DNA of 64,000 nucleotides from Chloroflexota bacterium (GCA_002722455.1 PBMB01000009.1:44765-108764); one strand, 5' to 3'. Shown: positions 54,583 through 64,000, numbered from the stretch's first letter. Program-made: numbers and translations. Notes: generated by a model not told the origin, from the sequence alone.

Positions 54583-55293
54583 TTAATAATGACATGTTGC
54601 ACAATCAGTCGGGGCATTATTATCTCGATGGCAATTTACACAATCAGCCATTTTTAATGGACGTACTTGTTTAACTTTAGGCATACTAGTAACATCACCA
54701 TGACAAGTAGAACAAACTTGAGATGCCCCCACAGTAATTGTCTCACCTTCCTTAATATTAGGATCTATTTTTAATGCATCCGTTATAGTTATTTGACTAG
54801 ATGGGTTTGTAACACGAGTAACTACATTCTTATCTCCAGAAAAAAATCTTATATGAGCTTCATGTACAAATCGGACATGATCTGGAACTCTATGTACTCG
54901 TATCCAATCAATTGGTTGACCTTCAGAATAGTATTCTCGTAATTGCTGAACACCTTCCTTATCTCCGCCAACAGTTTTATGGCATGTAATACATAAACCT
55001 ACCGCAGGAATAGAAGCTGCAGCTTTATCGGTCACTGTTCTATGACAAAAAGTGCAATCTAAACCTATTTTATTAACATGAACATCATGAGGGAATTCAA
55101 TAGGTTGAGTAGGCCCATGGTTAAATCCAACAACAGAAAAAATTCCAAGAGGCATACCAAACCAAGCAGTTATTACAAAAACCAACATAACTAGAGCAAA
55201 AAGAGATGCGATACCACCAGCAACACCAAGCATTCCTAACTTTAATATCATCCCCAATGTTATTTTAGAACTGTTAAATTCACCTGGTAGCAA
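54583..55293 (-). CDS. actA: Alternative complex III pentaheme cytochrome c ActA
   Basis: A 236-residue protein with one membrane anchor (about 25-47) and five heme sites: CTFCH (80-84), CITCH (101-105), CSTCH, CVNCH and CATCH at the very end. Five CxxCH motifs with this spacing match ActA. It would be exposed outside the membrane and hand electrons between the iron-sulfur unit and ActE. The start is TTG with GGTGA about 8 bases ahead, as no ATG fits the frame. Confidence 0.93.
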   Translation of the reverse strand: MLPGEFNSSKITLGMILKLGMLGVAGGIASLFALVMLVFVITAWFGMPLGIFSVVGFNHGPTQPIEFPHDVHVNKIGLDCTFCHRTVTDKAAASIPAVGLCITCHKTVGGDKEGVQQLREYYSEGQPIDWIRVHRVPDHVRFVHEAHIRFFSGDKNVVTRVTNPSSQITITDALKIDPNIKEGETITVGASQVCSTCHGDVTSMPKVKQVRPLKMADCVNCHRDNNAPTDCATCHY

Positions 55294-55362
55294 ATCTATT
55301 CACCATACTTTTCATAAAATATTTTTCAATTCTTTCCTTTACAAATAAATAAAATTTAAATC

Positions 55363-55653
55363 TTAAATCCAAAAATCTGGCCAAAATGTTTTTATTACTG
55401 CCATAAAAGTCACCATCCGGTAAAAGAAAAATATAGCCAAACTAATACTGACAAAAGAAAAAAGATAGAGTATAGGGCGAACTTTTTGAAAAGCAGAGTG
55501 TAGTTCTACTGAACCAGTCATAGATGGTATCCATATATGACCTACAAACATAAACAAAGCAAAAAAGATAACACTGCATAACATTAATGTAAGGCTAGTT
55601 AACAAGGCTCCGATTTGAGCCCATTGGGGTTGTAGTAACCCAGATGGATCCAT
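55363..55653 (-). CDS. Small two-segment membrane protein at the head of the ACIII cluster
   Basis: A 96-residue protein with two hydrophobic segments (about 15-40 and 60-85) joined by a short loop (HIWIPSMTGSVELHSAFQ). It precedes actA by 69 bases and begins with an ATG after TTTTGAGGATAGTG. It may be a small extra subunit, comparable in position and size to the small subunits found in some alternative complex III structures; no sequence motif confirms that. Confidence 0.7.
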   Translation of the reverse strand: MDPSGLLQPQWAQIGALLTSLTLMLCSVIFFALFMFVGHIWIPSMTGSVELHSAFQKVRPILYLFSFVSISLAIFFFYRMVTFMAVIKTFWPDFWI

Positions 55654-55915
55654 ACACTATCCTCAAAATTTAAAATATAATAACTTCTAAACCAAGATAT
55701 TTTACAGGTTTTGTAGTCCTTAAAAATATCCCTACAAATAGAAGAATTTATCATACGTCTCCATATATTTTCAAGGGGATTTTTATCTAATGGGAATAAA
55801 TCTAACAGAAACTTACTTACTAAGTTTTATATATTATATTACATATACAAATTATCTGATCATAGACTATACTAAATAAACATAAAAATATGTCGAAGGA
55901 AACAAGGATAAATAA

Positions 55916-57226
55916 ATGCCAACTAAAATTGAAGAAACTTATATAAAAAACCACCAAAACTCTTCAAAAAAATACCAAATCTCTAAAAATATATTCCCAA
56001 ATGGCGTAACTCATGATGCTCGAAATTTAGCACCATTTCCATTTTTTATGTCACATGCGGAAGGGACTAGGAAATGGGATGTGGATCAGAATGAAATTAT
56101 AGACTATTGGGGAGGACATGGAGCACTGATACTTGGACATGCACATAAAGCAATAACTGATGCGGTATCATATCAAATTAAACGAGGAACTCATTATGCC
56201 GCTTCAACTGATCTTGAGATTGAATGGGCACAATTAATCCAAAAACTTATCCCTTCAGCTGAAAAAGTTCGTTTCCAAAGTTCAGGAACTGAAGCAACCA
56301 TGATGGCATTACGTATGTCACGAGCATTTACTGGAAAAAATAAAATTGTCTTCTTTAAAAACCATTTCCATGGGTGGCATGATTATATACAATCAGTAAG
56401 TAATAATAATGTAGGAATTCCTGATGAAATAAAAAATACTGTGATACTTGCAAACCCCAATAATATCAATGTAATTGATAAGTTACTCACACATAATAAT
56501 GATATAGCTGCAATTATACTAGAACCTACAGGAGCTCATATGGGATGGACACCAATACGTCCTTCTTTCTTATTCGAGCTTCGTGAAATTACCAGAAAAC
56601 ATGGTGTAGTTTTAATTTTTGATGAAGTAGTTACTGGATTTCGAACATCAATAGGTGGAGCACAAAAATTATACGGCGTAACTCCTGACCTTTGTTCTTT
56701 AGCAAAAATTGTAGGGGGTGGATTACCAGCTGGTGCAGTAGCTGGTAAAAAAGACATCATTAATACTATTGAAACTGAACAAGATCAACGAATCGCACAT
56801 TATGGAACATTTAATGCCAATCCTTTATCCGCCGCCGCCGGTATAGCAACACTAAATATGCTTTCTACACAACCAATAAATAAATCAGCTAATGATGCAG
56901 CTAAAAAACTTCAAACCGGATTAAATAGCTTGCTTTCTAAACTTGAAATCACTGGGACTTCTACTGCAGTAGGTGCAGCAGTAATGCTATACCTTGGGAT
57001 TCATTTTGACCATAATAACCCAGAAATAGTACTCACTCCAGAACAAGAAGATATATCTAATAACACAGTTATTTCTCATCAATTAAAATTAGCAATGTAT
57101 AATAACGGAATAGATGGTGGACCGCGTTTTCTATTAAGTGGCATCCATAGTAATCAGGATATCGAAGAAACACTTAATGCTACTGAAAAATCTCTCATAC
57201 AAATGCAAGCAGAGAAAATAATTTAA
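55916..57226 (+). CDS. Class III PLP aminotransferase, glutamate-1-semialdehyde aminomutase-like
   Basis: A 436-residue fold type I enzyme. Lys264 in SLAKIVGGGLPAG would bind PLP, SSGTEA (122-127) binds its phosphate and FDEVVTGFR (235-243) its pyridine ring. The sequence is closest in style to HemL and to the HemL-like transaminases common in Chloroflexota and Actinobacteria. No other tetrapyrrole gene is adjacent, so whether it makes 5-aminolevulinate or transaminates another substrate is open. A GAAGG/AAGGA region precedes the ATG. Confidence 0.85.
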   Translation: MPTKIEETYIKNHQNSSKKYQISKNIFPNGVTHDARNLAPFPFFMSHAEGTRKWDVDQNEIIDYWGGHGALILGHAHKAITDAVSYQIKRGTHYAASTDLEIEWAQLIQKLIPSAEKVRFQSSGTEATMMALRMSRAFTGKNKIVFFKNHFHGWHDYIQSVSNNNVGIPDEIKNTVILANPNNINVIDKLLTHNNDIAAIILEPTGAHMGWTPIRPSFLFELREITRKHGVVLIFDEVVTGFRTSIGGAQKLYGVTPDLCSLAKIVGGGLPAGAVAGKKDIINTIETEQDQRIAHYGTFNANPLSAAAGIATLNMLSTQPINKSANDAAKKLQTGLNSLLSKLEITGTSTAVGAAVMLYLGIHFDHNNPEIVLTPEQEDISNNTVISHQLKLAMYNNGIDGGPRFLLSGIHSNQDIEETLNATEKSLIQMQAEKII

Positions 57227-57247
57227 GTGTTAATCTCTCATTAACAA

Positions 57248-57318
57248 TGCCCGATGGTGTAGTGGTAGCACGTCAGCCTTTGGAGCTGAAATCCCTGGTT
57301 CGAATCCAGGTCGGGCAG
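57248..57318 (+). tRNA. tRNA-Gln (anticodon TTG)
   Basis: A 71-base cloverleaf. Acceptor TGCCCGA pairs with TCGGGCA and the D stem is GTGT/GCAC. Anticodon stem TCAGC/GCTGA holds loop CTTTGGA with anticodon TTG at 57280-57282. The T arm is CCTGG-TTCGAAT-CCAGG and the discriminator is G. The U1-A72 pair fits tRNA-Gln. CCA is not encoded. Confidence 0.95.
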
Positions 57319-57442
57319 TTCTATTTTTAAAATTATAGGTGCCTGAATATTCATTTGTATATAATCTTAATAATTTCTTAAATATATTTGAAATATAATT
57401 AGATGGTATTTAAGAAAACTTATAAATCTTTAAAAACTTAAA

Positions 57443-58630
57443 ATGATTAAAAAACAATCCTTAGTTAAATCCCTAACAACTATAACAAGTTTCATATTTT
57501 TCACATCAATATTTTTGTCGGGTTGCACAAATTTAAAAGAACAAGCTACTGAACCTCCGGTAATAACACCCATAATCACTCCTACCCAAATGCTACCTAC
57601 CCCATCCTCAAATGAAATTATAATTGCGCAAGAACAACTACTAACTTCAATTTACCAAAATACAATTCCATCTATTGTTCAAGTAAAAGTAGAATCTAAA
57701 ATGAGACAAAGATCATTTTTTGGAGGATTACAAAGTTATAACGTCCCTAGTGAAGGAACTGGTTTCATATGGGATAGCAGTGGACATGTTGTAACAAATC
57801 ACCATGTAATTCAAAATGCAGATTCTGTACGAATAATCTTTTATGATGGTACAGAATCTGTTGCTACAATACACGGTAGTGACCCTGATTCTGATTTAGC
57901 TATACTCAAAATTGAAACAGCTAATGATACTCATCAAGCAATTCCATTGGGTAATAGCGATACATTATCAATAGGTCAAATTGCAATAGCCATTGGCAGT
58001 CCATTCGGACAAGAATTTTCTATGACCCAAGGTATTATTAGTGCACTAGGCCGTACACTACCAAACCAAACTACTAATTTTTCTACCTCACAAATTATTC
58101 AAACTGATGCCGCTATTAATCCAGGGAATTCGGGAGGCCCATTGCTAGATAGAACTGGTAGTGTAATAGGAATTACCTCACAAATTATTTCTAGTTCAGG
58201 GTCAAATGCTGGAGTTGGATTTGCAATTCCTATAAACACAGCAAAACGTATTATCCCTACTCTAATCAAAAAAAGAGATTTTGAATATGCTTATCTTGGA
58301 ATAAGTGGAACTTCTCTAACATCCAATTTAGCAAGAGCAAATAACTTAGATGAAACAACTAAAGGCGCCTTAATAGTAGAAGTAATAGACAATGGACCTG
58401 CATTTAAATCTAAACTTTTAGCATCTGAACAAACCATTACAATTGATGGAATTGAATATCCAGCTGGCGGAGATATTATTACCCATATTGACCAAACACC
58501 CGTAAGAAGCATTAATGACATTAGTTCATATATCAATAATAAAGAACCCAATGATATTGTTTCAGTAAGTATTATTCGGTCAAGTAAAAATAAGGTGACT
58601 ATTGATGTACGACTGGGTATTCGTCCATAA
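57443..58630 (+). CDS. HtrA/DegP-like serine protease lipoprotein with PDZ domain
   Basis: A 395-residue protein. A lipobox LSGC (Cys28) precedes a Pro/Thr-rich linker (36-55), a trypsin-like domain with His121 (VTNHHV), Asp151 (DSDLAIL) and Ser230 (GNSGGPL), and one PDZ domain (about 280-390). It would be anchored outside the cytoplasmic membrane and degrade misfolded exported proteins. Confidence 0.93.
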   Translation: MIKKQSLVKSLTTITSFIFFTSIFLSGCTNLKEQATEPPVITPIITPTQMLPTPSSNEIIIAQEQLLTSIYQNTIPSIVQVKVESKMRQRSFFGGLQSYNVPSEGTGFIWDSSGHVVTNHHVIQNADSVRIIFYDGTESVATIHGSDPDSDLAILKIETANDTHQAIPLGNSDTLSIGQIAIAIGSPFGQEFSMTQGIISALGRTLPNQTTNFSTSQIIQTDAAINPGNSGGPLLDRTGSVIGITSQIISSSGSNAGVGFAIPINTAKRIIPTLIKKRDFEYAYLGISGTSLTSNLARANNLDETTKGALIVEVIDNGPAFKSKLLASEQTITIDGIEYPAGGDIITHIDQTPVRSINDISSYINNKEPNDIVSVSIIRSSKNKVTIDVRLGIRP

Positions 58631-58668
58631 AAGAGTGGAAACTTGCTAGACTTTCACTGATTAAATCC

Positions 58669-59799
58669 TTAGCTTGAGGTAGTCACATAATTAATGGCAT
58701 CTGAAACACCTTGAATGCAAAACTTCATATCAAGATTATTTTCAGCAAAGGAAACCGAATCTTGATAAAATTTTTCTCTGTTATTTATCACAGTTTTGAT
58801 AGGCTGAACAAAACTCGTTACCTTATGATCATTTGAAATAAATCCTGTTCTTGCTTCTTTAATAAAATCAATTTCTGGACTATGTGGTAATCCACTTCTA
58901 GTTATTGTAGGAACACCAAGACACAACCCCTGATTTACAGATAGTCCAACATATCCAGGATTTATTATAGTATCTGAAGAAAATATATATGGAGCAGATT
59001 TTTTTAATTCCATGATTGACCCTAAAATATGAACATCTTTTAAACCCTGAGAAAAAACCATTTCTTCCATAACTGACTTTTCAGGGCCATCTCCGATAAT
59101 TATTAAACCAATATTCTGTTGTTGCTCTTGTAATATTTTTAATATAGACAAAGCATCTATCGGATATTTTTCTGGAATTAATCTTCCGAGTAAACATAAG
59201 TAGTTTATAGATCTCAATCCTAGCTCAGATTTCAATTGATTCTTATCTTTTTTTTCTAGAGAACGTCGGATAGAAAACAACTCATTGGTATCCAAAGTAT
59301 TTACTGCTATAAAAAGCTTTTTATTCTCAACAACATTACTCAATTTTTTTTTGTCTCCATTTGTATAGCAAATAAATGCATCAGATATTTTTACTAACCA
59401 ACGATAAAAGATATCTTTATAGTTGTTACTAACAACTATATTCCTCGACCTACTACCAGCATGCCCCCATAAAATAATAGGAATATTCCGTAAACGACAA
59501 TATATTATGGCAGGCAACAAGGATAATATCCTTAAACTTGCTTCTAGTATCACAACTTGTGGACGACCATATTCTGAAAATGGTTTCCAAAAAGACTGCC
59601 AAATTGCTGATTCTCCACCAAACCAATTATTTTTGAGTATGGTTTCTTTAAATAAACGTGTTTTTGTATCGCTAATACTTGACCCACCAAAAGGAGGCTT
59701 ACCATAACAGATTATTAGCTTGTTATGTAAACATGAATTGATATGCTCAAACAATTGAGCCTTATAATATGTTAAATATCGTTGGAACAAAAAAACCAT
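58669..59799 (-). CDS. Glycosyltransferase of the GT4 (group 1) type
   Basis: A 376-residue GT-B fold enzyme. The C-terminal half has LCLLGRLIPEKYPIDALSIL, IIIGDGPEKSVMEEM, and VPTITRSGLPHSPEIDFIKEARTGF where the family donor-binding E-x7-E lies. It would transfer a sugar from a nucleotide donor; the acceptor is unknown. The gene is alone between the protease and the dehydrogenase genes. Confidence 0.85.
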   Translation of the reverse strand: MVFLFQRYLTYYKAQLFEHINSCLHNKLIICYGKPPFGGSSISDTKTRLFKETILKNNWFGGESAIWQSFWKPFSEYGRPQVVILEASLRILSLLPAIIYCRLRNIPIILWGHAGSRSRNIVVSNNYKDIFYRWLVKISDAFICYTNGDKKKLSNVVENKKLFIAVNTLDTNELFSIRRSLEKKDKNQLKSELGLRSINYLCLLGRLIPEKYPIDALSILKILQEQQQNIGLIIIGDGPEKSVMEEMVFSQGLKDVHILGSIMELKKSAPYIFSSDTIINPGYVGLSVNQGLCLGVPTITRSGLPHSPEIDFIKEARTGFISNDHKVTSFVQPIKTVINNREKFYQDSVSFAENNLDMKFCIQGVSDAINYVTTSS

Positions 59800-59826
59800 A
59801 TGACTTATCTAATAAAGTTAAATGAC

Positions 59827-60885
59827 TTAAAAATCACCATATAAATTCTTATATCTTTTAAGTTTAGTTATTACTCTAGAATCTTCTATAATCTGTTTAT
59901 TAACAATAAAATCCGGGAATTCTCCTTTGCAAACAGCAAGGGCAGCCCTCATGGTACTGTATCCACATTCTGTATGCAATTCATCTGTACCTCCTAATGT
60001 ATGAGGAGTTGCAATCACATTGTCAAGTTTCAATAAAGGGTTATTTATATCAACTGGCTCCTCACGAAAAACATCAAGGCCTGCACCTTTAATTGTCTTA
60101 TTAGTCAAAACAGATATTAGTGCATCTTCATCAACAATAGGTCCTCTAGAAATATTGATCAGAAAAGCTGAATCCTTCATTAAGGCTAATTCATTTTTAC
60201 CAACTAACCCAACTGTATCTTTATTCAGCAAAGTACATACACAAACAAAATCAGCTGAACTCATAAGCGTTGGTAAATCTACCTTTTTTACTCCAAGGTA
60301 ATCAATTTCTTCTTGTTTTACATAAGGATCATATGTAATGAGCTTCATATCGAAAGGTTGAGCAAGTTTAAAAACTTCTTTCCCAATGTTGCCACACCCT
60401 ATCAATCCTAAAGTTTTACCTGTAACTCCAGTGCCTATTTCGACTTGTTCATGAGAAGATTCTCTACTTTCACCCCTCCTAACAAGTCGTTCTTTTTGTG
60501 GAAGTTGATGGGCAAGAGTTAACACAAAAGTCAGACATGCAGTAGCCATTGGTCTACGAACACCATCAGGTGTAATCGATAATATTACCCCTGCTTTATT
60601 ACAAGCATCTACATCTACGTTATCATAACCAACTCCGTGTCTAACTATTAATGTAAGTCGTTCTGAATTTTCCAATGTAGATGAATCAACTACTCTGCCT
60701 CCCATTTGTAAAACGTCAAGATCTGCTATATCAGAAGGAGTCAATATCTCCTGAGTTTCTTTAGTAAATTCCCAATTGATATGCCTTTTCCCTTCAACTA
60801 ATTCCAACCAGTCAGTCGGAAATGTAAGATTTCCTTCTGAATCAAGATCATCACTAGTATGCCCAATATTGAAAATTTCGTTCAT
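59827..60885 (-). CDS. D-2-hydroxyacid dehydrogenase (phosphoglycerate dehydrogenase-like)
   Basis: A 352-residue NAD-dependent enzyme. The dinucleotide fold is LGLIGCGNIGKEV (GxGxxG at 163-168). RHGVGYDNVDV, NISRGPIVDEDAL (catalytic Arg), LDVFREEP (Glu) and TPHTLGGTDE (His) are visible. It lacks the ACT/ASB C-terminal regulatory domain of long SerA, so serine synthesis is only one option among hydroxyacid oxidations or reductions. Confidence 0.88.
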   Translation of the reverse strand: MNEIFNIGHTSDDLDSEGNLTFPTDWLELVEGKRHINWEFTKETQEILTPSDIADLDVLQMGGRVVDSSTLENSERLTLIVRHGVGYDNVDVDACNKAGVILSITPDGVRRPMATACLTFVLTLAHQLPQKERLVRRGESRESSHEQVEIGTGVTGKTLGLIGCGNIGKEVFKLAQPFDMKLITYDPYVKQEEIDYLGVKKVDLPTLMSSADFVCVCTLLNKDTVGLVGKNELALMKDSAFLINISRGPIVDEDALISVLTNKTIKGAGLDVFREEPVDINNPLLKLDNVIATPHTLGGTDELHTECGYSTMRAALAVCKGEFPDFIVNKQIIEDSRVITKLKRYKNLYGDF

Positions 60886-61015
60886 CTCTTCTCCTATTAA
60901 TAAATACTAAAGTAACACTAACTTAAACAATATCATACATGCCATCTAAGTAGATCAGAAACATCAGACATTAATTCATCTAACTCAATTAAGTCGTACC
61001 GGTCCATAGTATGTT

Positions 61016-62035
61016 TCAATATTCGAAAAAATGTTTTGTTCGATTACAAAAATAAACCAGTGAAAGCATTACTGGTACTTCTACTAAAACTCCAACAACT
61101 GTAGCTAAGGCAGCTCCAGATGATAATCCAAATAAAGAAATTGAAACGGCAACTGCAAGTTCAAAAAAATTGGATGTCCCAATAAGACAAGCTGGCGCAG
61201 CTATATTATGATTTAATTTAAGTATCCTTGCAGCAACATAAGCAATCATAAAAATACCATAAGTTTGTAAAATCAAAGGAATAGCTATTAGAAAGATAGT
61301 CTGTGGTTTATTAATTATTACTTCAGCCTGAAATCCAAATAATAAAATCACAGTAGACAATAATCCAAGTATTGACCAAGGTTTAACCCTTACCAAAAAA
61401 TTTTGCAAGTCATCTAAATTTTTGCGTCTTTCAAATTTGTAACGAGTATATACACCTCCAACTAAAGGTAAAACTACGTACAATAGTACTGAAAGCAATA
61501 AAGTAACCCAAGGAACCTCGATATCACTCACACCAAGCAAAAAAGCAGCAAGTGGAGCAAAAGCAAATATCATAATAATATCGTTAATAGATACTTGTAT
61601 TAGGGTATAATTAGGATCCCCTTTGGTCAGTTGACTCCATACAAATACCATCGCAGTACAAGGAGCAACACCTAATAAAATCATACCAGCAATGTATTCT
61701 GTAGCTGATTGAGGATCTACTAAATTAACAAAAAAGACCTTAAAAAATAACCATCCCAATGCTGCCATAGTGAAAGGCTTAATCATCCAATTAATCAGTA
61801 AAGTCAATATTAATCCTTTGGGTTTATTACTTACTTCCTTGATAGAAGAAAAATCAACTTGTACCATCATCGGATAAATCATGACCCAAATAAAAACAGC
61901 AACAACTAAATTAACATGTGCTAATTCTAACGCTGCTATAAAACTGAAAATATCGGGTAATAAATTACCTAATATCACCCCAACCAATATACAAATAGCA
62001 ACCCAAATTGATAGATAACGTTCAAAAAGACTCAT
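61016..62035 (-). CDS. Arsenite efflux transporter of the Acr3 family
   Basis: A 339-residue membrane protein with about 10 segments. Cys126 in [13 protein letters not shown] is the conserved cysteine needed for arsenite transport, and [14 protein letters not shown] is a family signature, as is [19 protein letters not shown]. No arsR, arsC or arsM is next to it. Length is normal for bacterial Acr3. Located beside tRNA-Asn. Confidence 0.92.
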   Translation of the reverse strand: MSLFERYLSIWVAICILVGVILGNLLPDIFSFIAALELAHVNLVVAVFIWVMIYPMMVQVDFSSIKEVSNKPKGLILTLLINWMIKPFTMAALGWLFFKVFFVNLVDPQSATEYIAGMILLGVAPCTAMVFVWSQLTKGDPNYTLIQVSINDIIMIFAFAPLAAFLLGVSDIEVPWVTLLLSVLLYVVLPLVGGVYTRYKFERRKNLDDLQNFLVRVKPWSILGLLSTVILLFGFQAEVIINKPQTIFLIAIPLILQTYGIFMIAYVAARILKLNHNIAAPACLIGTSNFFELAVAVSISLFGLSSGAALATVVGVLVEVPVMLSLVYFCNRTKHFFEY

Positions 62036-62062
62036 TAAGGCAATTCATTAATGTATTTTTGG

Positions 62063-62134
62063 CTCCGCAGGTTGGATTCGAACCAACGACCGATCGGTTA
62101 ACAGCCGATTGCTCTACCACTGAGCTACTGCGGA
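62063..62134 (-). tRNA. tRNA-Asn (anticodon GTT)
   Basis: A 72-base cloverleaf on the minus strand. Acceptor TCCGCAG pairs with CTGCGGA. Anticodon stem ATCGG/CCGAT holds loop CTGTTAA with anticodon GTT. The T arm is GTTGG-TTCGAAT-CCAAC and the discriminator is G. CCA is not encoded. Confidence 0.95.
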
Positions 62135-62235
62135 ACATTAAACTTAATGATAGAATTTTATCATTCTAAAGAGGTAGTCACAATATATAAATTCAAACAT
62201 TGAAGAAATTTCATTGGAAAGTTAATTTCTTACTA

Positions 62236-64000
62236 CTAAATCTCTACTTTATCTAAAACTTTTTCATCTGCAGTAAATAATAAAGTATTAGATTTTACCT
62301 CTATATTAACACTATCGACATTATTTAATTTATTTTCTAATATTAATTTTGATATTGGATTTTGGATGAGCTTCAAAATCATTCTTCTCAATGGTCGTGC
62401 CCCTAATTCTGGATCATAACCAAGTTCAGCAATTTTACTTTTTGCTTTTTTAGTCAAATTAATTGTAATCTTATGATCTTTCAAACGAAGTCTAATTTCA
62501 TGTACCATCATATCAACAATTTCTTCGATTTGTTTTCTTGTGAGCGGATCAAAGATAACAAACTCATCTACTCTATTTAAAAACTCTGGTCTAAATGCTT
62601 TTTTTAGAGATGATTGAATGGAATCACGATACTTTTCAATTTCTATATCTAAATCATTTTCTTTAACAAAACCAAACCCCTTTTTATTCCCATCTCCTGT
62701 TCCAAGATTACTTGTCATAATAATTAAAGTATTTCGAAAATCTATAGTTCTACCTTCACCATCCGTTAATCTACCATCCTCAAGAAGCTGTAACAAAATA
62801 TTGAAAATATCAGGATGCGCTTTTTCTATTTCATCAAATAATATTACCCTGAAAGGACGTCTTCGAACTGCCTCTGTCAATTGACCTCCTTCGCCATAAC
62901 CAACATACCCGGGAGGTGCACCTATCAACCTAGATACAGTATGAGACTCCATATATTCTGACATATCAATTCTTACCATATTTTCCTGATCATCAAAAAG
63001 ATATTCAGCTAAAGCACGAGCTAATTCTGTTTTCCCAACTCCTGTTGGGCCCAAAAACATAAAACTTCCAATCGGTCTTTGAGGATCTTTCAATCCTGTT
63101 CTTGCACGTCGTACAGCATTCGAAACAACACGCACACCCAAATCTTGTCCAATTACACGTTTGTGCAATCTATCTTCCATATTAAGTAATTTATCAGCTT
63201 CATTTTCTAATAGCCTATTAACTGGTATACCGGTAATTGCAGCTATAACTTCAGCTATCTGATCACTATCAACAACCATGTCTGTATTTATTTTTACTGG
63301 GGATCCAACTTTTTCTTTCTCAAATTCTTCTGTTAACCTCATACTTTTTGAACGTAATTCTGCAGCAGTTTGGTAATCACCTCTTTGTGCAGCTGATTCT
63401 TCTTGGTTTCTCAAATCTTTTATAGATTTTTCTTTATCTTTCAATCCTCTTGGCATAGTTTGTGCATCAATACGTAACTTACTAGATGCCTCATCGATTA
63501 AATCTACAGCTTTATCTGGCAACAATCTTCCAGTGACATACCTTTTACTCAAAGAAACCGCAACCTCTAATGCTTTATCACTAATTGTAACTTTATGATG
63601 TGCTTCATACCTAGGGCGAAGTGCCTTAAGCATAGCATTTGCAGTTTCTTCATCAGGTTCATCAATAATTACAGGTTGAAAACGTCTTTCTAATGCGGCA
63701 TCTTTCTCAATATGTTGCCGATATTCTTCCTCAGTAGTAGCACCTATCGCTTGTAATTCACCCCTTGCTAAAGCTGGTTTCATCATGTTACTAGCATCAA
63801 TTGATCCTTCTCCAGCACCTGCGCCAACTACAGTATGCACTTCATCGATAAAAAGTACTACTTCACCTTTAGACTGTTTTATTTCATCTAAAACTGCTTT
63901 CAAACGTTCTTCAAATTCACCACGAAATTTGCTGCCAGCAACTAAAGCTGCCATATCTAAAGAAAGAACTCTTCTATCGATAAGTGAATCAGGAACATCT
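62236..64000 (-). CDS. clpC: ClpC-type AAA+ unfoldase (partial, runs off the window)
   Basis: The C-terminal 587 or so residues of a Clp/Hsp100 ATPase; the frame stays open to the window edge, and the upstream VPDSLIDRRVLSLD is still coding. The end of the first AAA+ domain is seen (FRGEFEERLKAVL, VLFIDEVHTV, ATTEEEYRQHI). A short middle region carries a UVR-like motif (QRGDYQTAAELRSKSMRL), which favours ClpC over the long-coil ClpB. The second AAA+ domain follows (FLGPTGVGKTELARAL, APPGYVGYGEGGQL, DEIEKAHPDIF, LNRVDE). Partner would be ClpP. Confidence 0.92.
   Translation of the reverse strand, partial: DVPDSLIDRRVLSLDMAALVAGSKFRGEFEERLKAVLDEIKQSKGEVVLFIDEVHTVVGAGAGEGSIDASNMMKPALARGELQAIGATTEEEYRQHIEKDAALERRFQPVIIDEPDEETANAMLKALRPRYEAHHKVTISDKALEVAVSLSKRYVTGRLLPDKAVDLIDEASSKLRIDAQTMPRGLKDKEKSIKDLRNQEESAAQRGDYQTAAELRSKSMRLTEEFEKEKVGSPVKINTDMVVDSDQIAEVIAAITGIPVNRLLENEADKLLNMEDRLHKRVIGQDLGVRVVSNAVRRARTGLKDPQRPIGSFMFLGPTGVGKTELARALAEYLFDDQENMVRIDMSEYMESHTVSRLIGAPPGYVGYGEGGQLTEAVRRRPFRVILFDEIEKAHPDIFNILLQLLEDGRLTDGEGRTIDFRNTLIIMTSNLGTGDGNKKGFGFVKENDLDIEIEKYRDSIQSSLKKAFRPEFLNRVDEFVIFDPLTRKQIEEIVDMMVHEIRLRLKDHKITINLTKKAKSKIAELGYDPELGARPLRRMILKLIQNPISKLILENKLNNVDSVNIEVKSNTLLFTADEKVLDKVEI

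Noticed and set aside
1-64000. CRISPR arrays, insertion sequences, prophage or integrase genes
   Set aside because: No regularly spaced repeats, transposase or integrase motifs, or phage structural genes were seen on either strand.

Overview
The window is a compact, AT-rich (roughly one third G+C by eye), gene-dense bacterial chromosome segment with about 57 protein genes, two tRNAs, one clear TPP riboswitch and one unidentified structured leader. Several features suggest an aerobic, streamlined, probably marine heterotroph of the Chloroflexota (SAR202/Dehalococcoidia-like). These are an alternative complex III gene set, a peptide/nickel-type ABC system with very large lipoprotein binding proteins, XdhC/MocA molybdenum-enzyme accessories, an actinobacterial/archaeal-type inositol-phosphate synthase, and convergent genes that abut within 0-9 bases. 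That placement is inference; there is no rRNA or other decisive marker here. No CRISPR array, insertion sequence, integrase or phage gene was seen.

Layout. 0-12 kb holds mixed housekeeping and accessory genes: rhodanese, Ino1, tyrosine phosphatase, RidA, a MetE-like methyltransferase, an Eis-like acetyltransferase, an IlvD/Edd dehydratase, a flippase-like membrane protein, RsmG, a MoeB/ThiF-like enzyme, a PH-domain membrane protein and a PduO-type cobalamin adenosyltransferase. 12.4-15.9 kb is a histidine cluster (hisH-hisA-methyltransferase-like-hisF-hisIE). 15.9-20.1 kb has an orphan DppB-type permease, RsfS, XdhC, a MocA-like nucleotidyltransferase, a Bax-inhibitor-like membrane protein and a gene remnant. 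20.1-25.8 kb is a CoA-transferase pair and a thiamine ABC transporter under a TPP riboswitch. 25.9-31 kb is coenzyme A synthesis (CoaX and a CoaBC fused to an XRE-type DNA-binding domain) and ValS. 31-35.3 kb is an unknown protein, SecA and Prs, transcribed leftward.

35.4-38.2 kb is a sulfate-assimilation unit, APS reductase plus a fused ATP sulfurylase/APS kinase, behind a long structured leader with its own promoter and terminator. I do not recognise this leader, and it is the best candidate here for an undescribed regulatory element. 38.2-46.5 kb is an oligopeptide/dipeptide-type transporter (OppF, OppD, OppC and two large paralogous binding lipoproteins) that lacks its OppB permease; the orphan permease near 16 kb could supply it. 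46.6-55.7 kb is the alternative complex III cluster (ActA, a split ActB, two NrfD-type quinol-site subunits, ActD, ActE) with two extra small membrane proteins. 55.9-64 kb has a class III aminotransferase, tRNA-Gln, an HtrA-like lipoprotein protease, a glycosyltransferase, a hydroxyacid dehydrogenase, an Acr3 arsenite exporter, tRNA-Asn and a ClpC-type chaperone cut by the window edge.

Functional picture. Peptide-type uptake and thiamine salvage feed an aerobic respiratory chain that oxidises quinol through alternative complex III. Sulfate is reduced through APS. The vitamin and cofactor genes (thiamine uptake, CoA synthesis, adenosylcobalamin, molybdopterin-enzyme maturation) point to a cofactor-dependent oxidative metabolism. 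Several starts were moved inward from the longest open frame because a Shine-Dalgarno sequence clearly selects an internal ATG; each case is noted.
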